This document shows, one piece after another, positions 17,471-25,043 of a stretch of DNA of 64,000 nucleotides. The position numbers and the translations under genes were made by a program. Origin of the DNA: Pseudoduganella guangdongensis. GTDB lineage: Bacteria; Pseudomonadota; Gammaproteobacteria; Burkholderiales; Burkholderiaceae_D. A model generated the notes under the pieces. The model did not search any database. It had not been told where the DNA came from and saw only the letters and a list, made by a program, of their open reading frames with translations. Each line of letters begins with the position of its first letter. Positions within the stretch are counted from its first letter, which is position 1. The DNA lies in assembly GCF_009857475.1 (NCBI RefSeq), contig NZ_WWCJ01000010.1, positions 62,001 to 126,000 of the forward strand, written 5' to 3'.

Positions 17471-18361
17471 ATGACCGCAACAAACGCACTGGTACCTGCC
17501 GGCAGCAACGCGCTGACCCTTGGCTTCAGCGGGAGCCTGGGCAACCTGGACGCTTATATCTCGGCCGTCAATCGCCTGCCTATGCTGACCCAGGAGGAAG
17601 AAGTGGCGCTGGGCAAGAGCCTGAAGGAAAAGAACGATATCAAGGCCGCGGAAAAGCTGGTCACGTCCCACCTGCGCCTGGTGGTGTCGATCGCGCGCGG
17701 CTACCTGGGCTATGGCCTGCCACACGGCGACCTGATCCAGGAAGGCAATATCGGCCTGATGAAGGCCGTCAAGCGCTTCGACCCGGACCAGGGCGTGCGC
17801 CTGGTGTCCTACGCCATGCACTGGATTAAGGCCGAGATCCACGAATACATCCTGAAGAACTGGCGCCTGGTCAAAGTGGCCACCACCAAGGCCCAGCGCA
17901 AGCTGTTCTTCAACCTGCGCAGCCACAAGCAAGGCCTGGACGCCATGTCGCCGGCCCAGATCGACGAACTGGCCAAGACCCTGGACGTGAAGCGCGAAGA
18001 TGTGATCGAAATGGAAACCCGCCTGAGCGGCCGCGACATCGCCCTGGAAGCCCCTTCCGACGACGAAGACGACAAGTTCTCGCCGATCGCCTACTTGTCT
18101 TCGGACAATATGGAGCCGACCAAGGTGCTGGAAGCGGAACAAGTGGTGCGCCTGCAGTCCGAAGGCCTGGAGACCGCCCTGTCCAAACTCGATGCCCGTT
18201 CGCGCCGCATCGTGGAAGCGCGCTGGCTGGCCAATGACGACGGTTCCGGCGCCACCCTGCACACTCTGGCGGAAGAATTCGGCGTGTCCGCCGAGCGCAT
18301 CCGCCAGATCGAGGCGGCCGCGTTGAAGAAAATGAAAACTTCCCTGGCTGCCTACATCTAA
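17471..18361 (+). CDS. rpoH: RNA polymerase heat-shock sigma factor sigma-32
   Basis: RpoH directs RNA polymerase to heat-shock promoters. The 296-residue protein shows region 2 (ARGYLGYGLPHGDLIQEGNIGLMKA in two parts around 75-100), the RpoH box QRKLFFNLR at about 137-145, and a region 4 helix-turn-helix (FGVSAERIRQIE) near 275. The ATG at 17471 is chosen because an upstream in-frame extension lies in the leader between promoter and gene and lacks family similarity. The 5' leader is about 105 bases. A CIRCE element covers the promoter. Confidence 0.97.
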   Translation: MTATNALVPAGSNALTLGFSGSLGNLDAYISAVNRLPMLTQEEEVALGKSLKEKNDIKAAEKLVTSHLRLVVSIARGYLGYGLPHGDLIQEGNIGLMKAVKRFDPDQGVRLVSYAMHWIKAEIHEYILKNWRLVKVATTKAQRKLFFNLRSHKQGLDAMSPAQIDELAKTLDVKREDVIEMETRLSGRDIALEAPSDDEDDKFSPIAYLSSDNMEPTKVLEAEQVVRLQSEGLETALSKLDARSRRIVEARWLANDDGSGATLHTLAEEFGVSAERIRQIEAAALKKMKTSLAAYI

Positions 18362-18379
18362 ACCGGGCACGCCCCCCGC

Positions 18380-18415
18380 AAGCGCCGTTACCGCAAGGTA
18401 CGGCGCTTTTTCTTT
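18380..18415 (+). terminator. Rho-independent terminator of rpoH
   Basis: An AAGCGCCG/CGGCGCTT stem, extended by ACC/GGT around a GCAA loop, is followed by TTTTTCTTT. It begins 19 bases after the rpoH stop. Confidence 0.88.
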
Positions 18416-18558
18416 GGTCAGCGCTAGTTAATGTCGGGAATTCTTACATTCAATACGGCAAGTCCTCGCTAGCGAATGCTAAGTCATTGATTCGATTGAA
18501 AGCGGCGTGGCAGGCACGCTTGATGCATAGGTGTTGAGCAAATCCAAAGGAGGTTTCC

Positions 18559-19131
18559 ATGTTGAAAAAGCTCTTTGTGACTGCCGCTTGTGCACTGGCG
18601 CTGGGTTCAGTCTTTGCCGCGCCACCGCCCAAACCGGGTGAAACAGCCGCGAACCCGTTCATGATTTCGGTGGGTTCGCATATCGACATCAAATGGGATC
18701 CTCCCGGGCCCGGCCTGTGGGTGTGGGCCGAACTGGAAAAGATGGCCTCCCTGCACGTGGCCGTCGCCAGCACCACCACCTTCGACTTTGGCCTGGCGCC
18801 CCCCAACAGCGGCAATGTGCAGAACTTCGACTTCAAGCTGTTCATCAACGGCCAGGAACAGTTCGATGTCGGCGCTCCCGGCATGGTGTCCTACTATGAC
18901 AACATCACCCTGAACTCGGGCACGGACTACCTGTTCACCCTGATGGCGTTCAACGTCCACGACAACGCGGCCAACACCGATATCGACCTGCTGGCACGCA
19001 GCGCCAACGATACGCCGACCGACCCGCAAGACCCGCCGCTGCCGCCACTGGAGCTGCCGGAACCCGCCTCGCTGGGCCTGCTGGGCCTCGGCTTGCTGGG
19101 CCTCGGCCTGGCACGTCGCCGTGACCAATAA
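18559..19131 (+). CDS. PEP-CTERM sorting-domain protein
   Basis: The 190-residue protein has an N-terminal signal peptide (about 1-20). A beta-rich domain of about 135 residues, without family resemblance I can name, follows. The C-terminal sorting signal is a Leu-Pro-Glu-Pro motif, a leucine/glycine-rich membrane helix and a final Arg-Arg-Arg cluster. PEP-CTERM proteins are processed by exosortase EpsH/XrtA-type enzymes and often linked to exopolysaccharide. No exosortase is in this window. Strong RBS AAAGGAGG precedes the ATG. The helix is encoded by an internal 15-base direct repeat. Confidence 0.88.
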   Translation: MLKKLFVTAACALALGSVFAAPPPKPGETAANPFMISVGSHIDIKWDPPGPGLWVWAELEKMASLHVAVASTTTFDFGLAPPNSGNVQNFDFKLFINGQEQFDVGAPGMVSYYDNITLNSGTDYLFTLMAFNVHDNAANTDIDLLARSANDTPTDPQDPPLPPLELPEPASLGLLGLGLLGLGLARRRDQ

Positions 19132-19157
19132 GTTGCTAAAAGCAATAACAAAATCTG

Positions 19158-19182
19158 GCGCCCTGCGGGGCGCTTTTTTTTT
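19158..19182 (+). terminator. Rho-independent terminator of the PEP-CTERM gene
   Basis: The stem GCGCCC/GGGCGC with loop TGCG is followed by nine T residues. It begins 27 bases after the stop codon. Confidence 0.9.
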
Positions 19183-19202
19183 GCTGTCGAAATTTCTTAC
19201 AG

Positions 19203-19236
19203 CTGAGTGATCTCAACAGTTGAGTGGACTCAACAG
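19203..19236 (+). repeat. Two tandem 17-base repeats forming dyads
   Basis: CTGAGTGATCTCAACAG (19203-19219) is followed immediately by TTGAGTGGACTCAACAG (19220-19236), with three differences. Each unit is itself a dyad (TGAGT...ACTCA type), and the overlap yields the perfect palindrome GTTGAGT-GG-ACTCAAC at 19219-19234. It lies about 55 bases before the lipoprotein ATG and may be an operator. Confidence 0.6.
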
Positions 19237-19291
19237 TGCAACGCGGGACGTGTCAATTTGCTAAGCTACCCTCAGGCCAGAGGAGAACATC

Positions 19292-19744
19292 ATGCATCCA
19301 AGACTGATCTGCCTTGGCATGGCGGGCCTGGTCCTCGCCATTGCCTCCGCTTGCGGTTCCAGCCGCAACACGCTAGACCAGACCGAAGCCGGCAACCGTC
19401 CGCCGCCGCGCACCAGCGCCAGCTACGTGCTGGCCCAGGGGGAAACGGTGACGCTGGCGCCAGCCGTCACGCTCAAGCTGGAACGCGTGAACGACAGCCG
19501 TTGCAAAAAAGGCGCGGTCTGCGTCTGGGCCGGCTATATCAGCTACAACTTTGTGCTGACGAACCAGCAAGGCAGCACCAGCTTCCTGCTGGCCGAGGAC
19601 ATGCCGGGCGCCAGCAAGGCCGTCACGCGCAACGGCCTGACCTTCACCTTGCTGGGGCTGGAGCCGGCCGAGCCGCCCACGCCCAAGGCGGCGGCGCCGG
19701 ATTATCGGGTAAGCTTGCGGGTAAATATTTCCCAGCCCAGCTAG
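19292..19744 (+). CDS. Small putative lipoprotein with DSRC...CVWAG motif
   Basis: The 150-residue product has a lipoprotein signal peptide with a lipobox ending at Cys21 (ASAC). A beta-rich domain contains DSRCKKGAVCVWAG near residues 69-82. I have seen DSRC-x(5)-CVWAG in many small uncharacterised secreted proteins; the cysteine pair may form a disulfide. Its function is unknown. GAGGAGA upstream is a good RBS. It ends seven bases before the ggt start and may be co-transcribed with it. Confidence 0.75.
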   Translation: MHPRLICLGMAGLVLAIASACGSSRNTLDQTEAGNRPPPRTSASYVLAQGETVTLAPAVTLKLERVNDSRCKKGAVCVWAGYISYNFVLTNQQGSTSFLLAEDMPGASKAVTRNGLTFTLLGLEPAEPPTPKAAAPDYRVSLRVNISQPS

Positions 19745-19750
19745 CCGCCC

Positions 19751-21517
19751 ATGACACCCACCGCCCAGCCTCGACGCCTGACTTCCACCATCATCATTGC
19801 GCTGGCATTCAGCGTCCCGGCCTGGGCCAAGTCCCCGCTCGCCAGCGGTAGCGGCGGCGCCGTGGCGACCATCAGCGCACCGGCCTCGCAGGCGGCGCTG
19901 GCGATCCTGAACAAGGGTGGCAATGCGGTCGATGCGGCGGTGGCGGCGGCGGCGGCCCTGGGCGTGACCGATCCTTTCAGCTGCGGCGTGGGCGGCGGCG
20001 GTTTCATGGTGATCTACCTGGCGCGCGAGAACCGCGTCATCACGCTCGACCATCGCGAAACCGCACCGGCGGCGTTCCAGTCCAGCGCCTTCGCGCCCGG
20101 CGGCAAGGCCATGGATTACGACACCGCGATTGCCAGCGGCATGGCGGTCGGCGTGCCCGGCACGGTGCGCGGCTGGCACGATGCGCTGGAGCGCTACGGC
20201 ACCATGTCCTTCAAGCAGGTGCTGGCGCCCGCCATCAAAGTGGCGCAGGACGGCTTCCGCATCAACGACAACTTCGTCGCGCTGGTGAAAGAGAACGAGA
20301 AAAAGTTTGCCATGTTCCCCGCCACCGCCGCGCAGTACCTGAAGGACGGCAAACCGCTGCCGGCCGGCACGCTGCTGCGCAATCCCGACCTGGCGAAAAC
20401 CTACCGCCTGCTGGCCCAGGGCGGCGTCAAGGCTTTCTACTCGGGCAAGCTGGCGCGCGCCATCGTCGATACCGTCAACCAGCCGCCAGTGGCGGCGGGC
20501 GCCACGGCCCGCGCCGGCCGGATGGCGCTGGCCGACCTGGCCAATTACGAGGCGCGCTGGCGCCAGCCGGTACGCAGCAGCTATCGCGGCTATGAACTGG
20601 TGGGCATGCCGTTGCCCAGCAGCGGCGGGGTGGCGATCGCACAGGCCCTGAATATCCTGGAAGGCTTCGACCTGGCGTCCATGCCGCGCGCGAAGGCGGA
20701 ACACCTGTACCTGGAGGCGGCGCGCCTGGCCTTCGCCGACCGCAATGCCTACCTGGCCGATCCCGAATTTGTGGAGGCGCCGGTGCAGGGCCTGCTCAGC
20801 AAGGAATACGCCGCGCGGCGGCGCGAACTGATCGACCCGACCCGGGCCCGCCACCATGCCGAGGCGGGCGATCCTTACCCTTACCAGCAGGACCCGAGCG
20901 TGCCTTTGCGCCCGGCCGCCAGCGGCAAGGCCAGGCTGTTGTCGGAAAGCGCGCATACCACTCACCTGGCGGTGTCGGACCAGGACGGCAATATCGTCGC
21001 CTACACCTTCACCATTGAATCGTGGGGCGGCAGCGGCATCACCGTGCCTGGCTACGGTTTCATCCTGAATAATGAGATGACCGACTTTGATTTCAGCGGC
21101 CCGCATCCGAACGTGCCGGAAGCGGGCAAGCGGCCGCGCAGCAGCATGTCGCCCACGATCGCCTTCCGCAACGGCAAGCCCGCCTTCACCATCGGCAGCC
21201 CGGGCGGCAGCACCATCATCACCACCGTGCTGCAAACCATCGTCAACCACATCGACTTCGGCATGCCGATGCCGCAGGCGCTTGATGCGCCGCGCATTTC
21301 CGAGCGCAACGGCCTGGCCACTTCCATCGAGCCCGGTTTCGCGGGCAGCGCGCAAGCCAGGGCGCTGGAGGGCTTCGGCCAGCGCTGGGACGCCTCGGTG
21401 GAGGAAATCGGCGCCGCCAACGCCATCGTTTTCAACCCGGACGGCACGGTGACGGCGGTCAGCGAAGGCAAACGGCATGGCGTGGGCAGCGCGCTGGTGC
21501 AAAAGCGCGGCCACTGA
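19751..21517 (+). CDS. ggt: Gamma-glutamyltransferase
   Basis: GGT is a periplasmic Ntn-hydrolase that cleaves gamma-glutamyl bonds, notably of glutathione, and transfers the glutamyl group. The 588-residue precursor has a signal peptide (about 1-26) and a large subunit with NKGGNAVDAAVAAA and GGGGFM. The autocleavage site is TTH, with Thr403 as the new N-terminal nucleophile of the small subunit. SPGGSTIITTVLQ in the small subunit is the conserved oxyanion region. Length and motifs indicate an intact enzyme. Its stop abuts that of the convergent ABM gene. Confidence 0.96.
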   Translation: MTPTAQPRRLTSTIIIALAFSVPAWAKSPLASGSGGAVATISAPASQAALAILNKGGNAVDAAVAAAAALGVTDPFSCGVGGGGFMVIYLARENRVITLDHRETAPAAFQSSAFAPGGKAMDYDTAIASGMAVGVPGTVRGWHDALERYGTMSFKQVLAPAIKVAQDGFRINDNFVALVKENEKKFAMFPATAAQYLKDGKPLPAGTLLRNPDLAKTYRLLAQGGVKAFYSGKLARAIVDTVNQPPVAAGATARAGRMALADLANYEARWRQPVRSSYRGYELVGMPLPSSGGVAIAQALNILEGFDLASMPRAKAEHLYLEAARLAFADRNAYLADPEFVEAPVQGLLSKEYAARRRELIDPTRARHHAEAGDPYPYQQDPSVPLRPAASGKARLLSESAHTTHLAVSDQDGNIVAYTFTIESWGGSGITVPGYGFILNNEMTDFDFSGPHPNVPEAGKRPRSSMSPTIAFRNGKPAFTIGSPGGSTIITTVLQTIVNHIDFGMPMPQALDAPRISERNGLATSIEPGFAGSAQARALEGFGQRWDASVEEIGAANAIVFNPDGTVTAVSEGKRHGVGSALVQKRGH

Positions 21518-21862
21518 TCAACCGTGGCGCGCGCGGCTATCGGCCGGCGCCTCCTCGCGCTCATGCAGGCCGTAGTCGCGCACCACGCTGGCGATGCGCA
21601 GGCGGTAATCGGCAAACAGGCGTTCGCGCCCGGCTTGCTGGGCGGCGCGGTGCGCTTCCAGCCGGCGCCATTGCTGCACCGCCTGTTCGTCGCGGAAGAA
21701 GGATAGCGACAGTATCTTGCCGGGATTGGCCAGGCTCTGGAAACGCTCGATGCTGAGGAAGCCGTCCACTTGCTGCAGCACGGGCCGCAAGGCGGCGGCA
21801 AGGTCGAGGTAGGCGTCCTTGCAGCCTTCGGCTGGCGTCACTTCAAATATCACGGCAATCAT
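21518..21862 (-). CDS. Antibiotic biosynthesis monooxygenase (ABM) domain protein
   Basis: The 114-residue protein has the ferredoxin-like dimeric ABM fold, with MIAVIFEVTPAEG at the start, LQQVDGFLSIERFQS and FFRDEQAVQQWRR, as in many small quinone-forming or heme-degrading oxygenases. Catalytic function cannot be assumed, because many family members have no known activity. The ATG overlaps the stop of the upstream P450-like gene by four bases, so the two are translationally coupled. Confidence 0.85.
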   Translation of the reverse strand: MIAVIFEVTPAEGCKDAYLDLAAALRPVLQQVDGFLSIERFQSLANPGKILSLSFFRDEQAVQQWRRLEAHRAAQQAGRERLFADYRLRIASVVRDYGLHEREEAPADSRARHG

Positions 21863-22836
21863 TGCTGGAACTCCGGGATGCGCGCGTTCAGCGACGCGCG
21901 GTAGGTCCATGTCAGCTGCGGCAGCGGCGTGCCGCCCAGCGCCTCGAGGCAGCCGGCGGCGATCTGCAGCGCCAGCTGCTGGCCGGGACAAGCGTGGCGG
22001 CCATGGCCAAAGCCGCGCTGCGCATCGCCCAGCATCACCAGTATGGCCTGCCCTGCTTCCACTGTCACCCCGGCCACTTGGCAGCGTTCAGCGGCGAAAC
22101 GGCGCGTGTTCAGGATCGGCGGGTCGGCCAGCATGACCTGCGCCGCCAGCCGCGCGGCATCGCTGCGGTCGGCGCCGTGCTGGATCGCCACCAGGCAGTT
22201 GCCGAGCAGGCCCGCGCTGGCTTCATACGTTTGCGACAGCAAGCCGACCAGGTTGGCCAGGACGGCGTGGTCGTGGTTCCAGCCCGCTGCCTGCGCCTCG
22301 TGCGCCACGGCAGCAGCCAGCGATCCTGCCGGCGCCGCCTGCAGCAGCTCGCGCATGGCGGCCAGCAGGCGCAGGCTGGCCGCGTGGGCTGCATCGATTT
22401 GCGCCGCGCTGCTGAGCGGCGAGAGGCAAGCCACGAAGTGGCCCATCCAGCGCGCCACGGCGGGCAGTTGCGCATCGCTGAAACCGAGCAGGCTCGCGAC
22501 GGTGCTGACCGGCGCTGCGAAAGTCCAGGCACCGAAGGCGCTGCCCTGCGCCAGCAGGCGGCCCGCCACTTCGTGTGCGCGCGCCCGGGCCACGCTGTGC
22601 GCGCAGGCGGCGAGTGCGCGCTGCAGGGCCAGCTTGGGCACGGCATGGCGTTCGCCGTCGTTCATGCGCACCAGCGCGCCGAACACCTCGCCCGCGCTGC
22701 CGCCGGCCAGCGCCTGCGGCACCGCCTCCGTTGGCGGACGCACGCGCAAAGCGGGGTGCCCGAGCACTTCCTCCACCAGCGCGCTGCCAGCCGCGATCCA
22801 CACGCCACGGCCAGCATCCCATTCCAGTTCCTGCAT
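21859..22836 (-). CDS. Compact cytochrome P450-like protein
   Basis: The 325-residue protein carries the heme-thiolate loop FGHGRHACPG with Cys283 as the proximal ligand, and a C-terminal helix QLALQIAAGCLEAL. The expected I helix reads LVGLLSQTYEAS, with no AGxxT oxygen-activation motif. I cannot find the K-helix ExxR. The meander between VEAGQAILVMLGDA and the heme loop is almost absent. The family norm is about 400 residues. The start is chosen for GGAGG before the ATG at 22836. It may be a diverged P450 with unusual chemistry. It is coupled to an ABM gene and faces an ArsR-type regulator. Confidence 0.8.
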   Translation of the reverse strand: MQELEWDAGRGVWIAAGSALVEEVLGHPALRVRPPTEAVPQALAGGSAGEVFGALVRMNDGERHAVPKLALQRALAACAHSVARARAHEVAGRLLAQGSAFGAWTFAAPVSTVASLLGFSDAQLPAVARWMGHFVACLSPLSSAAQIDAAHAASLRLLAAMRELLQAAPAGSLAAAVAHEAQAAGWNHDHAVLANLVGLLSQTYEASAGLLGNCLVAIQHGADRSDAARLAAQVMLADPPILNTRRFAAERCQVAGVTVEAGQAILVMLGDAQRGFGHGRHACPGQQLALQIAAGCLEALGGTPLPQLTWTYRASLNARIPEFQQ

Positions 22837-22913
22837 CGCATTTCCTCCGCCATCGTTGAAGAAATTGCAGTATCCTGAAGAATCCACACACACACTTCGC
22901 CCACAAACGAACT

Positions 22914-23591
22914 ATGGATTCCAAACTGGCCAGCATCGCCGGCGCCATCGCCGAACCAGCGCGCGCCCGCATGCTGTGCTGCCTGCTCGACGGCCACGCC
23001 CGCACCGCCACCGAACTTTCCGTGGTGGCGGAAGTCAGCCCATCCACCGCCAGCGCCCACCTGGCGCGCCTGAAGGACCAACAATTGCTGGTGCAGCTGG
23101 CGCAAGGCAAGCACCGCTACTACCAACTGGCCAGCCAGCAAGTGGCGAGTGCCCTGGAAGCGCTGCTGGTGGTTGCGGGCACGCCACGCAGCGCCTTCCA
23201 GCCCAGCACGCCCGACCGCCTGCGCCATGCGCGCACCTGCTACGATCACATGGCCGGCAGCGTCGCCGTCCGGCTGCACGACCATTTCGCGGCGCAGGGC
23301 TGGCTGGAGACAGCGGCCGACGGCTATGAGCTGAGCACCCAGGGCGCGCAGCAATTCGCCCGGCTCGGGCTGGACCTGGCGGCTTTGCGCAAGCTGCGGC
23401 GCCGCTTCGCCTGCCCCTGCCTGGACTGGAGCGAACGCAAGCCGCACCTGGGCGGCGCGCTCGGCGCGGCCCTGCTGCAACTGGCGCTGAAACGCGGCTG
23501 GGTGGAGCAGGACCTGGACAGCCGCGCGCTGCACGTGCCGGCCAAAGGACAGCGCCAGATGCTGGCGGCCTTCGGTCTAAGTAGTGCTTAA
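22914..23591 (+). CDS. ArsR-type winged-helix transcriptional regulator
   Basis: The 225-residue protein has an N-terminal ArsR/SmtB-like winged helix (about 1-85) with EPARARMLCCLLDG and the recognition helix VSPSTASAHLARLKDQQLL. A C-terminal domain of about 130 residues has cysteines in RRRFACPCLDWSERKPHLGGAL. This two-domain form occurs in helix-turn-helix regulators near efflux or oxidoreductase genes. The divergent start, 77 bases from the P450-like gene, suggests it controls that operon and itself. Confidence 0.88.
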   Translation: MDSKLASIAGAIAEPARARMLCCLLDGHARTATELSVVAEVSPSTASAHLARLKDQQLLVQLAQGKHRYYQLASQQVASALEALLVVAGTPRSAFQPSTPDRLRHARTCYDHMAGSVAVRLHDHFAAQGWLETAADGYELSTQGAQQFARLGLDLAALRKLRRRFACPCLDWSERKPHLGGALGAALLQLALKRGWVEQDLDSRALHVPAKGQRQMLAAFGLSSA

Positions 23592-23640
23592 GATTTTGCT
23601 AAGATGATGCAGTTTCCTGAACCGACCGGAGACTCCCGCC

Positions 23641-24312
23641 ATGAAAAATCTCATCCGCCAGAACAAGGGCTTCATTGTCTTCCTGCTGACGCTCGGCGTA
23701 TTCCGCAGCGCCATCGCCGACTGGAACCCGATTCCCTCGGCCTCCATGCACCCCAACCTGCTCGAAGGCGACGTGGTCTTCGTCAACCGGGTCGCCTATG
23801 ACCTGAAGCTGCCGCTGACCGATATCTCCGTCAGCCGCCTGGGCGAGCCGCAACGCGGCGACGTGGTCACCTTCTTCTCGCCCAAGGACCGCACGCGCCT
23901 GATCAAGCGCGTGGCCGCCCTGCCCGGCGACCGGGTCGAGATCCGCGAGGAGCGCCTGGTCATCAACGGCAAGGAATCCGAATACGCCGTGCTGGGCGAC
24001 GCCGTCGAGCATATCGACCAGGTTGGCGACCTGCAGGCGCTGCAACTGCGCGAACAGAACGCCAGCGCCAGCTACAGCATCCAGGTGCTGCCGCAGGTGC
24101 GCGCCAGCCGCAACTTCGGCCCCGTCACGGTACCGCAAGGCAGCTACCTGATGCTGGGCGATAACCGCAACAACAGCCACGATTCGCGCTTCATCGGCTT
24201 TGTGCCGCGCGCGCTGCTGATCGGGCGCGCGGAACGCGTGCTGGTCTCGGCCGATATCACCAGCAACTGGATGCCGCGCACGGAGCGTATCGGCATGAGC
24301 CTGCGGCCATGA
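23641..24312 (+). CDS. Signal peptidase I paralogue
   Basis: The 223-residue type I signal peptidase has one N-terminal membrane segment. Box B is PSASMHP with Ser35, box D is RLIKRVAALPGD with Lys89, and box E is GDNRNNSHDSR. It cleaves signal peptides at the outer face of the cytoplasmic membrane. The usual LepB follows lepA and has two membrane helices; this copy has one and sits in an operon with an ABC transporter. It is therefore probably dedicated to other substrates. Its stop overlaps the ATPase start. Confidence 0.93.
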   Translation: MKNLIRQNKGFIVFLLTLGVFRSAIADWNPIPSASMHPNLLEGDVVFVNRVAYDLKLPLTDISVSRLGEPQRGDVVTFFSPKDRTRLIKRVAALPGDRVEIREERLVINGKESEYAVLGDAVEHIDQVGDLQALQLREQNASASYSIQVLPQVRASRNFGPVTVPQGSYLMLGDNRNNSHDSRFIGFVPRALLIGRAERVLVSADITSNWMPRTERIGMSLRP

Positions 24313-25043
24313 TCGAATTCCAGGGACTGGCCAAGCACTACGGCGACTTTCCCGCCGTGCAGCCGCTCACGCTGAACGTGGGGCGCGGCGAAGTGTTTGG
24401 CTTCCTTGGACCAAATGGCGCAGGCAAGACCACCACCATCCGCATGATGATGGGCATCCTGGTGCCCAGCGCAGGCCGCGTGCTGGTGGACGGCCTCGAT
24501 TGCCAGGCCGATGCCGCCCAGGTGAAACGCCACGTCGGCTACCTGCCCGACAATCCCATCTTCTACGACTTCCTGCGCGGGCGCGAAATCCTGCAGTTCG
24601 TGGCGGAGATGCACGGCATGCCGCGCCAGGACGCAGTAGCGCGCGCGGCGCAGCTGCTGCACGAATTCGCGCTGCAGGACGTGAGCGAGGAATTCGCCGT
24701 CAACTACTCGATGGGCATGAAGAAAAAGCTCGGCCTGGCGTGCGCCCTGGTGCACGACCCGGCGGTGCTGATCCTCGACGAGCCGATCAACGGCCTCGAC
24801 CCGCGCGCCGCGCGCGAAGTGCAGGACCGCCTGATCGCCAGCGCCGCCGCCGGCAAGACCATCTTTGTTTCCACCCACCTGCTCGACATGGCGCAGCGCA
24901 TGTGCAACCGGGTCGGCATTATTAACCGTGGCGCTGTGGTCGCCACCGGCACGCTGGCGGAGTTGCGCGGCGCCAGCAGCGACAACAGCACGCTGGAAGA
25001 GCTGTTCCTCAAGTTCACCGACGAAGACAGCCTGGCGGCATGA
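24309..25043 (+). CDS. ABC transporter ATP-binding protein
   Basis: The 244-residue ABC ATPase has Walker A GPNGAGKTT (about 34-42), signature YSMGMKKKLGLA and Walker B VLILDEP followed by INGLDP. The signature MGMKKK form and the C-terminal tail place it with NatA/CcmA-like (ABC-2 type) exporters. It overlaps signal peptidase upstream and the permease/CPBP fusion downstream, each by ATGA, so the three form one tightly coupled operon. Confidence 0.93.
   Translation: MIEFQGLAKHYGDFPAVQPLTLNVGRGEVFGFLGPNGAGKTTTIRMMMGILVPSAGRVLVDGLDCQADAAQVKRHVGYLPDNPIFYDFLRGREILQFVAEMHGMPRQDAVARAAQLLHEFALQDVSEEFAVNYSMGMKKKLGLACALVHDPAVLILDEPINGLDPRAAREVQDRLIASAAAGKTIFVSTHLLDMAQRMCNRVGIINRGAVVATGTLAELRGASSDNSTLEELFLKFTDEDSLAA

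Noticed and set aside
19373..21514. 713-residue open frame opposite ggt
   Set aside because: Antisense shadow with biased composition; ggt on the plus strand is complete.
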